A DNA stretch of 55,642 bases from Psychrobacillus psychrotolerans (GCF_900115805.1 NZ_FOXU01000013.1:1-55642); one strand, 5' to 3'; shown: positions 11,407-21,381, numbered from the stretch's first letter. Program-made: numbers and translations. The notes: generated from the sequence alone by a model not told the origin.

Positions 11407-12618
11407 ATGTTACATAATCCCATGAAAAATCTGTTCTTTAATTCATTGAGGAGCAAGCAAACCTTAGTAAGTATAGTATCTTTACTATTGTTTCTTGCAG
11501 TGATTTCTTTCGTTTTATTCGAAGGAACAAAGAAAACTGTTGCTTTAACAGTTGATGGCAAACAACAAGAAATATTAACGCATGCAAATACAGTTGGTGA
11601 ATTATTAAAGGATCACAAAATAGTAGTAGCCAATGAAGACTTTTTACATCCCTCAGTGAACACTTCAATCGAAAATAATTTATCGATTGAGTGGGAGCAG
11701 GCAAGACAGATAAAAATATCAGTAGACGGAGAAATTCAAACTCTTACAACTACTGAAGATTTAGTTTCAGAAATACTCGCGAAGGCTAATGTTGCAGTTA
11801 CTGAACATGATGCAATAACACCTGCTGCAGATGCAGAGGTTGGACCTGATAACAATATTGCTATTGAAAAAGCATTTGAAATAACGCTTTTAGATGGTGG
11901 TGAAGAGAAGAAGGTACGGTCCACTTCGACTACGGTCGCTGACTTTTTAAAACAACAAAACATTCAATTGAGTGAATTCGACCGAGTAGAACAGAAAATG
12001 GATGAATCAATAGTTCCTAATTCTATAATACAAGTAGTGCGAGTAGAAAAGGTCACCGATGTAGTTGAGGAAGCAACAAACTTTGCTGTAGAAACGAAAA
12101 AAGAAGACTCGCTACTAAAAGGGAAAGAAAAAGTAGTACAACAAGGTGTAAATGGAACGGTTTCACGGACTTATGAAGTAGTGAAAGAAAATGGTAAAGA
12201 GATTTCTCGTAATATGATGAGTGAGAAGATAATTAAAGAACCCACTAAAAAAGTAGTGGCAGTTGGAACGAAAGTAATGACTGCTAGTGTTTCGCGTGGA
12301 ACAAACTCAGCGGCAGCTCCATCTGGAGGGAAAGAGTTTTATGTAACTGCGACGGCATATACTGCTTATTGTAATGGATGTTCTGGCGTAACTGCGACAG
12401 GGATGAATTTGAAGACTAATCCTAATTTGAAGGTTATTGCCGTAGACCCTAGTGTTATTCCACTGGGTTCAAAAGTATGGGTAGAGGGCTATGGTCATGC
12501 GGTAGCTGGGGATACTGGGGGAGCTATCAAAGGGAATAAGATTGACCTTTTCATGGCTTCTAAATCACAGGCATATGACTTCGGTCGTAAAAAAGTACGT
12601 GTAAAAGTTTTAAACTAA
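11407..12618 (+). CDS. yabE: YabE-like cell-wall protein: DUF348 repeats, G5 and 3D domains
   Basis: Predicted exported or membrane-anchored murein-acting factor, 403 aa. One N-terminal membrane segment lies near res 17-38. Three DUF348-type repeats follow (about 40-100, 105-160, 165-215). A G5 domain comes next (about 220-285) and a C-terminal 3D domain (about 308-403) with TATAYTAYC, the 3D-type Asp residues in VAGDTGG and IDLFM. It belongs to the Sps/Rpf-like family related to resuscitation factors; muralytic activity is inferred. ATG 11407 follows AAGGAGGCG. In B. subtilis it is antisense-regulated. Confidence 0.9.
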   Translation: MLHNPMKNLFFNSLRSKQTLVSIVSLLLFLAVISFVLFEGTKKTVALTVDGKQQEILTHANTVGELLKDHKIVVANEDFLHPSVNTSIENNLSIEWEQARQIKISVDGEIQTLTTTEDLVSEILAKANVAVTEHDAITPAADAEVGPDNNIAIEKAFEITLLDGGEEKKVRSTSTTVADFLKQQNIQLSEFDRVEQKMDESIVPNSIIQVVRVEKVTDVVEEATNFAVETKKEDSLLKGKEKVVQQGVNGTVSRTYEVVKENGKEISRNMMSEKIIKEPTKKVVAVGTKVMTASVSRGTNSAAAPSGGKEFYVTATAYTAYCNGCSGVTATGMNLKTNPNLKVIAVDPSVIPLGSKVWVEGYGHAVAGDTGGAIKGNKIDLFMASKSQAYDFGRKKVRVKVLN

Positions 12619-12623
12619 TCGTT

Positions 12624-12659
12624 ATAGCTTTCCCTTTCATTGATTGGGAGAGCTTTTTT
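12624..12659 (+). terminator. Terminator after yabE
   Basis: Stem AGCTTTCCC (12626-12634) with GGGAGAGCT (12646-12654), one G-U pair, followed by TTTTT. Confidence 0.85.
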
Positions 12660-12669
12660 GCGTTATGAT
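12640..12669 (+). promoter_or_regulatory. Possible sigma-A promoter for rnmV
   Basis: TTGATT (12640-12645), 18 nt, TATGAT (12664-12669). It overlaps the yabE terminator, so the next gene would start its own transcript where the last one ends. Confidence 0.45.
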
Positions 12670-12704
12670 AGCTATAGCAAAAAGAAAGAAAAGAGGAAAA
12701 CCGG

Positions 12705-13265
12705 TTGCAAATAAAAGAAATAATAGTTGTAGAAGGAAAAGATGATACAACTGCCATAAAACGTGCTGTAGAGGCAGATACTATTGAAACGAATGGTTCA
12801 GCCATTTCTAAAGAAACGCTTATGAAAATAAGTCATGCTCAAGATAAACGTGGCGTCATTGTCTTTACTGATCCTGATTATCCAGGAAGACGTATTCGTG
12901 CTATTATCGAAGAACAGGTTCCGGGTGTAAAACATGCATTTTTATCCAAGGAAAAAACGATTGCGAAAAACGGCAAGGGTTTAGGGATTGAACACGCGAA
13001 AGATGAAGATATTCGTACTGCTCTTTCTAATGTTTATACCCCAAAATCAGACACAGAAACGTTTTTAGAAATCCCGTTGTCTATTTTAATAGACGGACAA
13101 CTAATAGGTCATCCCCATTCGAAGGAAAGAAGAACAAGATTGGGTGAACTATTGAAAATAGGCTACACTAATGGAAAACAGCTACAGAAACGACTATCTA
13201 TTTTTCAGATTAGCCAACAGCAAGTGGAAGAAGCGATAGCACAACTCAATATGGAGGAAAAATAA
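12705..13265 (+). CDS. rnmV: Ribonuclease M5 (5S rRNA maturase)
   Basis: Toprim-domain RNase that matures the 5S rRNA precursor in Bacillota, with ribosomal protein L18 as cofactor. The 186-aa protein has the Toprim glutamate in VVEGKDDT (about res 7-14) and the DxD-like pair in FTDPDYPG (about 54-61), then a C-terminal domain with conserved basic residues. It starts at TTG 12705 after AAAGAGGAAAA. It is 3 nt from rsmA and probably co-transcribed with it, pairing two rRNA-maturation functions. Confidence 0.94.
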   Translation: MQIKEIIVVEGKDDTTAIKRAVEADTIETNGSAISKETLMKISHAQDKRGVIVFTDPDYPGRRIRAIIEEQVPGVKHAFLSKEKTIAKNGKGLGIEHAKDEDIRTALSNVYTPKSDTETFLEIPLSILIDGQLIGHPHSKERRTRLGELLKIGYTNGKQLQKRLSIFQISQQQVEEAIAQLNMEEK

Positions 13266-14147
<882 letters not shown>

Positions 14148-14211
14148 TGCTACTTGTTACAAAATAAGTAATATTTATAAAAAAAATGAGTACCTCAAAC
14201 AAATAAAAACG

Positions 14212-14241
14212 TTGACAAGTATGCATAATGATTGTTAAAAT
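14212..14241 (+). promoter_or_regulatory. veg promoter 1
   Basis: TTGACA (14212-14217), 18 nt, TAAAAT (14236-14241). It is the upstream member of a tandem pair. Confidence 0.65.
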
Positions 14242-14248
14242 ATTTTGT

Positions 14249-14277
14249 TTGACAAAAATATAAATAGGTGATAAGAT
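14249..14277 (+). promoter_or_regulatory. veg promoter 2
   Basis: TTGACA (14249-14254), 17 nt, TAAGAT (14272-14277). The TTGACAAAAAT start resembles the strong B. subtilis veg promoter. Confidence 0.7.
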
Positions 14278-14301
14278 AGGTATTAGTGAGGTGTATGCGA
14301 A

Positions 14302-14565
14302 ATGACAAAAACTTTAGCTGATATTAAGAAGTCATTAGATCATCATTTAGGCAAACGTTTGCAATTAAAAGCAAACGGAGGACGTAAGAAAACAATTGAG
14401 CGTGCAGGTGTACTTAGAGAGACATATCATGCAGTATTTGTTATCGATTTAGATCAAGATGAAAACTCTTTTGAACGTGTATCTTATAGTTATGCAGATG
14501 TTTTGACTGAAGCAGTAGAAATCACTATTTTTGACGAAGCAAATAATTTAATAGTTGTAAAATGA
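14302..14565 (+). CDS. veg: Veg protein
   Basis: Small (87 aa) all-beta protein of the Veg family. In B. subtilis it is highly expressed in growth and stimulates biofilm formation by interfering with SinR, and it affects spore outgrowth. The sequence [19 protein letters not shown], with a basic patch at KANGGRKK (about res 23-30), is typical. RBS GTGAGGTG. Two sigma-A promoters and a perfect terminator make it a monocistronic, strongly expressed unit. Confidence 0.93.
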   Translation: MTKTLADIKKSLDHHLGKRLQLKANGGRKKTIERAGVLRETYHAVFVIDLDQDENSFERVSYSYADVLTEAVEITIFDEANNLIVVK

Positions 14566-14596
14566 TATTTAGAACTTTTATTTTTTTATAATTTTA

Positions 14597-14638
14597 AAAA
14601 CCCCTTTTCTATTTTATTAAATAGAAAAGGGGTTTTCT
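14597..14638 (+). terminator. Terminator after veg
   Basis: Perfect 18-bp stem (14597-14614 / 14619-14636) with a 4-nt loop and T-rich tail. Confidence 0.93.
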
Positions 14639-14651
14639 TTTGATTTGTGGA

Positions 14652-14658
14652 CATACTA
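14652..14658 (+). promoter_or_regulatory. Possible sigma-G -10 element for sspF
   Basis: CATACTA fits the sigma-G -10 consensus and is identical to the element before spoVT. The -35 region (14629-14634) overlaps the veg terminator and does not match well, so this is tentative. Confidence 0.4.
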
Positions 14659-14691
14659 AAAAAGCTAGTTGTTCCAAAGGAGGATTCACCT

Positions 14692-14865
14692 ATGTCTAGA
14701 AAAGGGATAATGTCTAAAGAATTAAAAGAAGAGATAGCCAAAGATCTTGGATTTTATGATGTAGTCAAAACCGAGGGCTGGGGAGGAATTAAATCACGTG
14801 ATGCAGGTAATATGGTAAAACGAGCAATTGAAATGGCTGAACAGCAAGCAAGATCACCAAAGTAA
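14692..14865 (+). CDS. sspF: Small acid-soluble spore protein, alpha/beta type (SspF)
   Basis: Minor alpha/beta-type SASP that coats DNA in the forespore and protects it from UV and chemicals. The 57-aa protein shows [17 protein letters not shown] and [22 protein letters not shown], the SspF form of the SASP DNA-binding helices. ATG 14692 lies 7 nt after a perfect AAAGGAGGA (14676-14684). An in-frame GTG 45 nt upstream has no RBS and would give an unusual extension, so it was not used. Confidence 0.93.
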   Translation: MSRKGIMSKELKEEIAKDLGFYDVVKTEGWGGIKSRDAGNMVKRAIEMAEQQARSPK

Positions 14866-14926
14866 ATAATCATTTACCGAAATTAACGTAAAAATGCGCA
14901 CGAGAAGAAACTAAAGAGCAACTAGC

Positions 14927-14962
14927 AAAAAGAAAAGGCGGAGCAATCCGTCTTTTCTTTTA
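14927..14962 (+). terminator. Terminator after sspF
   Basis: Stem about 16 bp, AAAAGAAAAGGCGGA with TCCGTCTTTTCTTTT, GCAA loop and one G-U pair. Confidence 0.85.
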
Positions 14963-15197
14963 ATGTATAAGCACATTTAAGAGGGTTAGATCTAATGTGC
15001 TTACCCTTTTAAATGTCTATTGTGGAATCCACATTGATAGAAGAAGTAAGTAATCTCATAGATTATAAATAAGCTTCACTTCCCTTCTGCTCCTTCCCTA
15101 GGTTTTATCAAAGAAGAGAAGCTTAATCTCACTTCCGTATTCCTTATACACTGTGTTAAAATAGGGGACAACATATTTGGGGGAAGGAGCAGATGGA
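14963..15197. other. Intergenic region before ispE
   Basis: Contains an inverted repeat TAAGCACATT (14968-14977) / AATGTGCTTA (14994-15003) and a loose AAGCTTC...GAAGCTT pair (about 15070 and 15117). A TAAAAT at 15157-15162 might be the ispE -10, without a clear -35. No gene seen. Confidence 0.4.
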
Positions 15198-16064
15198 ATG
15201 TATTACGTAAAAGCACCTGCTAAAATAAACTTAACATTAGATGTATTACATAAGCGTCCAGATGGTTACCATGAAGTTGAAATGATAATGACTACTGTGG
15301 ATTTAGCAGACCGTATAGGACTAGAGGTAAGAGAAGATGGAGCAATACATATATTATCAGTAGATCGCTTTGTTCCAAACGATCATCGGAATCTAGCATA
15401 TCAAGCTGCAAAGATTCTAAAAGAAACCTATCGAGTGAAAAAGGGAGTTTCTATAACAATCGAAAAGAATATACCTGTAGCCGCTGGTCTAGCGGGTGGT
15501 AGTAGTGATGCAGCTGCCACTTTAAAAGGGCTCAATATTATTTGGGAATTAGGTCTTTCCCTGGACGAGCTTGCTCAAATTGGCACCAAAATAGGTTCAG
15601 ATGTGCCGTTTTGTGTGTATGGAGGTACTGCTTTAGCTACCGGAAGAGGAGAGCGAATACAAGAACTTCCTTCGCCTGCTAATTGCTGGATCATTCTTGC
15701 TAAGCCGACGCTAGGGGTATCTACTGCAGATATTTACGGTAATTTAAAAGTAAATGAAATAAAACATCCGAATACTACTAAAATGATAGAATCTATTCAT
15801 CAAAAAGACTTTGATCTAATGTGCGCTTCCGTCGGAAATGTATTGGAGGATGTAACACTCAAGCTATATCCAGAGGTTGCTGTTTTAAAAGAGCAAATGA
15901 AAAGATTTGGAGCGGACGCTGTATTAATGAGTGGAAGTGGTCCAACTGTATTTGGAATAGTAGATCATGAGACAAGAGTCCAGAGAATATATAATGGTCT
16001 TCGCGGATTTTGCGATGAAGTATATGCAGTTCGATTAATGGGAGATCGGGAACCACTTGCTTAA
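15198..16064 (+). CDS. ispE: 4-diphosphocytidyl-2-C-methyl-D-erythritol kinase
   Basis: GHMP kinase of the MEP isoprenoid pathway; phosphorylates CDP-ME at the 2-hydroxyl. The 288-aa protein starts [14 protein letters not shown] with the substrate-binding Lys and Asn. It carries the GHMP glycine loop [15 protein letters not shown] (about res 94-108) and the late [13 protein letters not shown] 15198 lies 7 nt after AAGGAGC; a TTG at 15177 would place the RBS inside the gene. Confidence 0.94.
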   Translation: MYYVKAPAKINLTLDVLHKRPDGYHEVEMIMTTVDLADRIGLEVREDGAIHILSVDRFVPNDHRNLAYQAAKILKETYRVKKGVSITIEKNIPVAAGLAGGSSDAAATLKGLNIIWELGLSLDELAQIGTKIGSDVPFCVYGGTALATGRGERIQELPSPANCWIILAKPTLGVSTADIYGNLKVNEIKHPNTTKMIESIHQKDFDLMCASVGNVLEDVTLKLYPEVAVLKEQMKRFGADAVLMSGSGPTVFGIVDHETRVQRIYNGLRGFCDEVYAVRLMGDREPLA

Positions 16065-16119
16065 AACCGGATGTTTGTGTTAAGTTTTCTATAAAACATT
16101 CGTCTTTGGAGGTGATAGT

Positions 16120-16971
16120 ATGAAATGGAAAAGAAGTGAACGGCTTGTAGATATGACTCAATATCTTATGGAGCATCCACATAAATTAATCCCTTTGACA
16201 TTCTTTGCTAATTTATATCAATCTGCTAAGTCTTCTATAAGTGAAGATTTAACCATTGTAAAAGAAACATTTGAAGCGAGAGGTAGAGGCTTGCTTGTCA
16301 CTGTTCCTGGAGCGGCAGGTGGAGTCAAGTTTATCCCAACAGTAGCAGAAGAAGATGTACTAGAAATAGCAGAAGATTTGATGACACAACTTTCTAAAGT
16401 GGATCGGTTGTTACCGGGTGGTTATTTATATATGACGGACCTGTTAGGAAACCCATCACTTATGAATAAGATCGGTAAAGTATTCGCATCTGCATTTGCG
16501 AATTCGAAAATTGATGCCATCATGACGGTAGCTACTAAAGGTATTCCAATTGCACATGCTATAGCAAGACATTTAAATGTACCTGTAGTCATTGTACGAA
16601 GAGATAGTAAAGTAACAGAGGGTCCAACGGTAAGTATTAATTATGTGTCTGGCTCAGCACGACGTATTCAAACAATGGTTCTTTCTAAAAGAAGTATGGA
16701 AAAAGGGCGACGTGTCTTAATCACGGATGACTTCATGAAAGTCGGAGGAACGATTAATGGCATGAAGAGCTTGCTAGAAGAATTCAATTGTGAGTTAGCT
16801 GGTATAGCTGTACTAGTAGAGGCAGAGCATCAAGGGGAACAATTAGTTGATGATTATTTATCTCTAGTAAAGCTTCACGAGGTAAATGAAAAAGATGGAA
16901 CAATTGCTTTAACACAAGGAAATTACTTTGAGAAAGGTGGCAAATTAAATGAAAGCAGTATCAACAACTAA
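16120..16971 (+). CDS. purR: Purine operon repressor PurR (PRPP-responsive)
   Basis: Bacillota PurR represses purine synthesis and transport genes and is released by PRPP. The 283-aa protein has an N-terminal winged helix (about res 1-72) and a phosphoribosyltransferase-fold domain. The PRPP loop is [17 protein letters not shown] (about res 203-219). It is unrelated to proteobacterial LacI-type PurR. RBS GGAGGTGAT. The 3' end overlaps ridA by 23 nt. PRPP synthase (prs) lies 3 kb downstream. Confidence 0.95.
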   Translation: MKWKRSERLVDMTQYLMEHPHKLIPLTFFANLYQSAKSSISEDLTIVKETFEARGRGLLVTVPGAAGGVKFIPTVAEEDVLEIAEDLMTQLSKVDRLLPGGYLYMTDLLGNPSLMNKIGKVFASAFANSKIDAIMTVATKGIPIAHAIARHLNVPVVIVRRDSKVTEGPTVSINYVSGSARRIQTMVLSKRSMEKGRRVLITDDFMKVGGTINGMKSLLEEFNCELAGIAVLVEAEHQGEQLVDDYLSLVKLHEVNEKDGTIALTQGNYFEKGGKLNESSINN

Positions 16972-17320
16972 TGCACCTGCAGCGATCGGTCCATATGTAC
17001 AAGGGATGGTTGTGAATGGCATGTTTTACAGTTCAGGTCAAATTCCGTTAACATCTGCAGGAGAAGTGGTAGAGGGCTCTATTACAGAGCAAACAGCTCA
17101 AGTATTTGCTAATTTAGAGGCAGTTTTAACAGAAGCAGGCTCTTCCTTGTCTCAAGTAGTAAAGACCCTTGTCTTTTTAAAAGACATGAATGATTTTGCG
17201 GAATTTAACGAAGCTTATGAGAAGCATTTTAACGGTCACAAGCCTGCACGATCTGCGGTAGAAGTTGCGAGACTACCAAAAGACGTAAAGGTAGAAATAG
17301 AAGTAATTGCAGTAGTATAA
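16949..17320 (+). CDS. ridA: RidA family 2-iminobutanoate/2-iminopropanoate deaminase (YabJ)
   Basis: Hydrolyses reactive enamine/imine intermediates from PLP enzymes. The 123-aa protein has SGQIPL (about res 28-33), the substrate-binding Arg in [14 protein letters not shown] and the EIEVIAVV end strand. In B. subtilis yabJ is required for full PurR regulation of purA. ATG 16949 sits within purR, 9 nt after AAGGTGG, so the two are translationally linked. A terminator follows. Confidence 0.94.
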   Translation: MKAVSTTNAPAAIGPYVQGMVVNGMFYSSGQIPLTSAGEVVEGSITEQTAQVFANLEAVLTEAGSSLSQVVKTLVFLKDMNDFAEFNEAYEKHFNGHKPARSAVEVARLPKDVKVEIEVIAVV

Positions 17321-17328
17321 AAGCAGAT

Positions 17329-17358
17329 GAAAGGTGTTTCCTCGGAAACGCCTTTTTT
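17329..17358 (+). terminator. Terminator after ridA
   Basis: 12-bp stem AAAGGTGTTTCC / GGAAACGCCTTT (one G-U pair) followed by T-run. Confidence 0.87.
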
Positions 17359-17390
17359 GATATAGGAAAACACCATAATATTACTGAAAA

Positions 17391-17438
17391 AGGGATGCTA
17401 GTTGGTTGTGACGACAGTCGCATCCAACTAGCATCCCT
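17391..17438. repeat. Long near-perfect hairpin in ridA-spoVG spacer
   Basis: Arms 17391-17405 and 17424-17438 pair over 15 bp. A T-T mismatch follows, then a further 6 bp close a GACA loop. No T-run follows on either strand, so it is not a standard terminator. Confidence 0.75.
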
Positions 17439-17650
17439 AAGTTCTATTTCGAAATGGTTGTCTAAAGTACCTCGAAAAAGGGGAAAAACTGGTTTCGTTC
17501 TAAAGGAGCAGGTGTCTTTCGTTTTAAGGGACTTGTAAGAATGAACAATTAGATGACTGTTATTCCGTTCAGGTGGATTCTTTCCTTAATGCTTTTTTTA
17601 CTTCTGGATTTTTCTTACTGGTTTGATTATAATCTCCATTTGTATCGTTT
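17439..17650. other. Non-coding part of ridA-spoVG spacer
   Basis: I see no gene, promoter or strong fold in this stretch. It lies between the long hairpin and the AT-rich tract ahead of the spoVG promoter. Confidence 0.4.
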
Positions 17651-17720
17651 TAGAATTAATAATTTAAAATATTTAAAATATTTCTTGTAAAAAGAAGGAA
17701 TTCAGAAGTTTTTGTGGAAT
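17651..17720 (+). promoter_or_regulatory. Sigma-H promoter of spoVG with upstream AT-rich box
   Basis: AGGAATT (17696-17702), 11 nt, GTGGAAT (17714-17720) fits sigma-H and closely resembles the B. subtilis spoVG promoter, including CAGAA in the spacer. The AT-only tract at 17651-17685 corresponds to the region where B. subtilis AbrB binds; AbrB binding here is inferred. Confidence 0.85.
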
Positions 17721-17767
17721 AACAAATGAAAGAGATATTTGCAACTTTGAAAAAGGGTGGTGAGAGA

Positions 17768-18055
17768 ATGGAAGTAACAGACGTAAGATTACGAAAAGTG
17801 ACTACTGATGGTCGTATGAGGGCTATCGCTTCCATTACACTGGACAATGAGTTCGTTGTCCATGATATTCGTGTAATAGATGGAAATAATGGTTTGTTTG
17901 TAGCAATGCCAAGCAAAAGGACAACAGAAGGTGAGTTTAGAGATATTGCTCACCCTATTAACGTAGGAACACGTACAAAAATTCAAGATGCTATTCTTTA
18001 TGCCTATCATTTAAGTAATGAAGTAGAAGAAAAAGTTGGAGAGCCAACTGTATAA
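17768..18055 (+). CDS. spoVG: SpoVG, nucleic-acid-binding regulator
   Basis: Conserved small DNA/RNA-binding regulator affecting asymmetric division in sporulation and, in other Bacillota, virulence and capsule genes. The 95-aa protein has [24 protein letters not shown], the highly conserved [11 protein letters not shown] and [12 protein letters not shown] 17768 follows GGTGGTGAGAG. An in-frame ATG at 17726 would lie only 6 nt after the promoter -10 and lacks an RBS. Confidence 0.96.
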   Translation: MEVTDVRLRKVTTDGRMRAIASITLDNEFVVHDIRVIDGNNGLFVAMPSKRTTEGEFRDIAHPINVGTRTKIQDAILYAYHLSNEVEEKVGEPTV

Positions 18056-18063
18056 GGGCAAAT

Positions 18064-18093
18064 AAAACCATTTCTCTGAGAGATGGTTTTTTT
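18064..18093 (+). terminator. Terminator after spoVG
   Basis: Hairpin AAAACCAT... / ATGGTTTT with inner pairing, followed by T-run. Confidence 0.8.
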
Positions 18094-18198
18094 ATGTCGA
18101 TTTCTCAAACATTAGCAAAACTAGTATAGATTAGTAGATTCTTTAAGAAATTCAAATATATTACTTGTTTTGTCATGTATTTGTCAAGAGATATTTCC

Positions 18199-18227
18199 TT
18201 GAAATCTTGCTTCATTTCGGCTATAGT
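18199..18227 (+). promoter_or_regulatory. Sigma-A promoter for glmU
   Basis: TTGAAA (18199-18204), 17 nt, TATAGT (18222-18227), about 40 nt before the glmU start. Confidence 0.65.
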
Positions 18228-18265
18228 CAAAAGAGTAAATTAGCCCACTGGAGGGAACTTGAAAA

Positions 18266-19636
18266 ATGACAAATACTTATGCGGTTGTATTAGCAGCTGG
18301 TAAAGGTACACGTATGAAGTCTAGTTTATATAAAGTATTACATCCTGTATGTGGGAAGCCAATGGTAGAACATGTAGTAACAAACATGGAACTACTTGGT
18401 GTAAAAAAAATCGTCACAATCGTAGGGCACGGAGCAGAAGAAGTACAACGTCGATTAGGCGAAAGAAGTGAATATGCTTTACAAGAAGAACAGTTAGGAA
18501 CTGCTCATGCAGTCTTACAGGCAGAAGAAGTGTTAAAGAACTTATCTGGAACAACTATTGTTATTTGTGGTGATACACCACTAATTACAGCAAAAACAAT
18601 GAGTGATTTGTTGGAGCATCATAAATCTACAGGAGCAAAAGCAACAATTTTAACAGCTATTGCAGAAAATCCCACAGGTTACGGTAGAGTTATTCGTTCT
18701 GTAGATGGGAATGTTCAAAGTATTGTAGAGCAAAAAGATGCTACAGCAGAGGAACAACTTGTACGTGAGATTAACTCGGGAACATATTGTTTTGACAATG
18801 AAGCACTATTTAAATCATTAAAGCTAGTTAATAATAATAATTCTCAAGGCGAATACTATTTGCCGGATGTCATAGAAATCTTACAAAAAGAAAACGAAAT
18901 CATCTCAGCGTATGCGGCAGATGAATTTGAAGAAATATTAGGCGTGAATGATCGCATCGCATTATCTCAAGCAGAAGAGACTATGCGTTTACGTATTGCC
19001 CAACACCATATGCGTGAAGGGGTTACAATCATCGATCCTAGAAATACATATATCAGCAGTGAAGCTATAATTGGGCCAGACACTGTCATTCAACCTGGAG
19101 TTATCATTGAAGGTAAAACAACCATTGGCATGAACTGTACGGTTGGTCCGAATAGCCATATAGTATCAAGTACTATAGGTGATGAAACGACAATACATTC
19201 GTCAGTAGTATTATCCAGCGAAGTTGGGGACCATACCTCTATCGGTCCGTTTGCTCATATTCGACCGCAATCAGATGTCGGCAATGACGTGAAGATTGGT
19301 AACTTTGTTGAAGTGAAAAAGTCAACAGTTGGCAACGGAAGTAAAATATCTCATTTAAGTTATATGGGTGACGCGTCAATTGGAACTAATGTTAATGTGG
19401 GTTGTGGAACAATTACAGTGAATTATGATGGAAAAAATAAATTTACCACAACAATTGAAGATGATGCATTTGTTGGATGTAATTCAAACTTAATAGCACC
19501 AGTGACTATTGGAAAAAAAGCTTATGTTGCAGCGGGTTCCACTATTACAAAGGATGTACCTGGTGAAGCACTTGCAATTGGAAGAGCACGACAAGAGAAC
19601 AAAGATGGCTATGTGAACAAACTAAACATAAAATAA
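18266..19636 (+). CDS. glmU: Bifunctional UDP-GlcNAc pyrophosphorylase / GlcN-1-P acetyltransferase
   Basis: Makes UDP-GlcNAc for peptidoglycan and teichoic acids: acetylates GlcN-1-P, then transfers UMP. The 456-aa protein has the uridyltransferase domain (about res 1-228) with [13 protein letters not shown] left-handed beta-helix of hexapeptide repeats follows (about 250-440), with acetyltransferase residues in HLSYMGDA and NYDGKNK. RBS GGAGGGAAC. It is followed 22 nt later by prs, as in B. subtilis (gcaD-prs). Confidence 0.97.
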   Translation: MTNTYAVVLAAGKGTRMKSSLYKVLHPVCGKPMVEHVVTNMELLGVKKIVTIVGHGAEEVQRRLGERSEYALQEEQLGTAHAVLQAEEVLKNLSGTTIVICGDTPLITAKTMSDLLEHHKSTGAKATILTAIAENPTGYGRVIRSVDGNVQSIVEQKDATAEEQLVREINSGTYCFDNEALFKSLKLVNNNNSQGEYYLPDVIEILQKENEIISAYAADEFEEILGVNDRIALSQAEETMRLRIAQHHMREGVTIIDPRNTYISSEAIIGPDTVIQPGVIIEGKTTIGMNCTVGPNSHIVSSTIGDETTIHSSVVLSSEVGDHTSIGPFAHIRPQSDVGNDVKIGNFVEVKKSTVGNGSKISHLSYMGDASIGTNVNVGCGTITVNYDGKNKFTTTIEDDAFVGCNSNLIAPVTIGKKAYVAAGSTITKDVPGEALAIGRARQENKDGYVNKLNIK

Positions 19637-19658
19637 CCCATTATCCAGGAGGACAATC

Positions 19659-20618
19659 ATGCCAGAACAATATGCAAATTCGAAGTTGAAAATTTTCACA
19701 CTAAATTCCAATAGGGAATTAGCGGAAGAAATCGCAAAAGAAGTAGGAGTACCTCTAGGTAAAAGTACAGTTACTAGATTTAGTGATGGTGAAGTACAAA
19801 TCAATATCGAAGAAAGTATTCGTGGATGCGATGTATTCATTGTTCAGTCAACTTCAGGTCCTGTAAACGAACATATTATGGAACTATTAATAATGCTTGA
19901 TGCTCTAAAACGTGCTTCAGCTCGTACAATTAGTGTAGTGATTCCATATTACGGATATGCACGTCAAGACAGAAAAGCACGTGCTCGTGAACCAATTACT
20001 GCTAAACTTGTAGCAGATCTATTAACAACTGCAGGTGCAACTCGTGCAATTGTACTTGATTTACATGCTCCACAAATCCAAGGATTCTTTAATATTCCAA
20101 TTGATCATCTAGTTGCAGCACCAATTTTATCTGACTACTTCCTAGGTAAAAACTTTGACCCGGCAGAATTGGTAATCGTGTCTCCTGATCACGGTGGTGT
20201 TACTCGTGCTCGTAAGATGGCAGATCGCCTTAAAGCACCAATTGCTATTATTGATAAACGTCGTCCTCGTCCGAATGTGGCAGAGGTTATGAATATCGTA
20301 GGTAATGTTGAAGGGAAAACGGCCATTCTAATAGACGATATTATTGATACAGCTGGAACTATCTCTATTGCAGCAGCAGCATTGATGGAAAGTGGAGCGA
20401 AAGAAGTTTATGCTTGCTGTACGCATCCAGTATTATCCGGTCCTGCTATTGAACGTATAGATAACTCAGTTATTAAAGAACTAGTTATTACAAACTCAAT
20501 CCAATTATCGGATGATAAAATGTCACCGAAGATTAAAGAATTGTCTGTTGCTAAATTACTAGGCGATGCAATTGTACGTGTTTTCGAACAAAAGTCAGTT
20601 AGTACATTGTTTGATTAA
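19659..20618 (+). CDS. prs: Ribose-phosphate pyrophosphokinase (PRPP synthase)
   Basis: Forms PRPP from ribose-5-phosphate and ATP, feeding purine, pyrimidine, His, Trp and NAD synthesis. The 319-aa class I enzyme shows FSDGE (about res 42-46), the flexible loop [17 protein letters not shown] (about 98-114), [11 protein letters not shown] and the PRPP loop [12 protein letters not shown] (about 222-233). RBS CAGGAGGAC. PurR, encoded upstream, senses the product. Confidence 0.97.
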   Translation: MPEQYANSKLKIFTLNSNRELAEEIAKEVGVPLGKSTVTRFSDGEVQINIEESIRGCDVFIVQSTSGPVNEHIMELLIMLDALKRASARTISVVIPYYGYARQDRKARAREPITAKLVADLLTTAGATRAIVLDLHAPQIQGFFNIPIDHLVAAPILSDYFLGKNFDPAELVIVSPDHGGVTRARKMADRLKAPIAIIDKRRPRPNVAEVMNIVGNVEGKTAILIDDIIDTAGTISIAAAALMESGAKEVYACCTHPVLSGPAIERIDNSVIKELVITNSIQLSDDKMSPKIKELSVAKLLGDAIVRVFEQKSVSTLFD

Positions 20619-20628
20619 TTTCTAAAAT

Positions 20629-20654
20629 GTTTGAACTTTCCTGAAGATGGGTAT
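20629..20654 (+). promoter_or_regulatory. Sigma-B promoter of ctc
   Basis: GTTTGA (20629-20634), 14 nt, GGGTAT (20649-20654) fits sigma-B (GTTTAA-N12-15-GGGTAT). In B. subtilis ctc is the classic sigma-B-dependent gene, so the position supports the call and implies this organism has a sigma-B-type factor. Confidence 0.85.
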
Positions 20655-20694
20655 TTATATTTATAGAACGCAATTCAGGAGGATGAAGAATATT

Positions 20695-21294
20695 ATGAGT
20701 ACAGTAGTGAAAACACAAAAACGAGATAAAAAAGAAAATGCAAAACTTCGAAATAGTGGGTTTATACCTGCAATAGTATACGGTTATGAAGTGGAATCTC
20801 AGTCTATCGCTGTTAGTGAAAAGGACTTTACAAAAACACTTCGTGAAGTTGGTCGTAATGGTGTCATGAAATTAGACATTGATGGTAAATCAGTAAACGT
20901 TGTATTGAGTGACTATCAGACGAATGTTCTAAAAGGACAAATGATACATGCAGACTTTTTAGCGATCAACATGAAAGAAGAGTTAGAAGTAAATGTTGCA
21001 GTTAATGTTACTGGAACTTCCGTGGGTGTTTCTGAAGGTGGTATGCTTCAACAGCCAAATCGCGAACTTACAGTTACAGTGAAACCTTCAGACATTCCAG
21101 ATAGTATTGATATAGATGTATCTGGAATGGCTATCGGAGATACATTGACCGTAGCTGACATTAGAGAAAAAGTGGATTATCCAATTACAAACGAAGATGA
21201 CTATACATTGGTTACAGTATCAGCACCTCGAGTAGAAGAGGAAACAGAGGATACTGAGGAAGAGCCAGAAACAACAACAACAACAGAAGAATAA
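20695..21294 (+). CDS. ctc: General stress protein Ctc, ribosomal protein bL25
   Basis: The Ctc form of bL25 binds 5S rRNA in the 50S subunit, especially under stress. The 199-aa protein has an N-terminal L25 domain (about res 1-92) and the C-terminal TL5 beta domain (about 95-185), then an acidic tail with TTTTT near the end. ATG 20695 is chosen, with AGGAGG at 20677-20682; the in-frame ATG at 20683 abuts the RBS. Controlled by a sigma-B promoter, with possible read-through from prs. Confidence 0.93.
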   Translation: MSTVVKTQKRDKKENAKLRNSGFIPAIVYGYEVESQSIAVSEKDFTKTLREVGRNGVMKLDIDGKSVNVVLSDYQTNVLKGQMIHADFLAINMKEELEVNVAVNVTGTSVGVSEGGMLQQPNRELTVTVKPSDIPDSIDIDVSGMAIGDTLTVADIREKVDYPITNEDDYTLVTVSAPRVEEETEDTEEEPETTTTTEE

Positions 21295-21295
21295 T

Positions 21296-21338
21296 AAAAC
21301 AAAAGAGGTTGTCTTTAGGCAACCTCTTTTGTTTTATA
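21296..21338 (+). terminator. Terminator after ctc
   Basis: 16-bp stem (21296-21311 / 21320-21335) with an 8-nt loop, T-rich. Confidence 0.88.
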
Positions 21339-21381
21339 TATGGTAAAATTAATTAAAACTTGTAATAAGGGAATGGAACGA

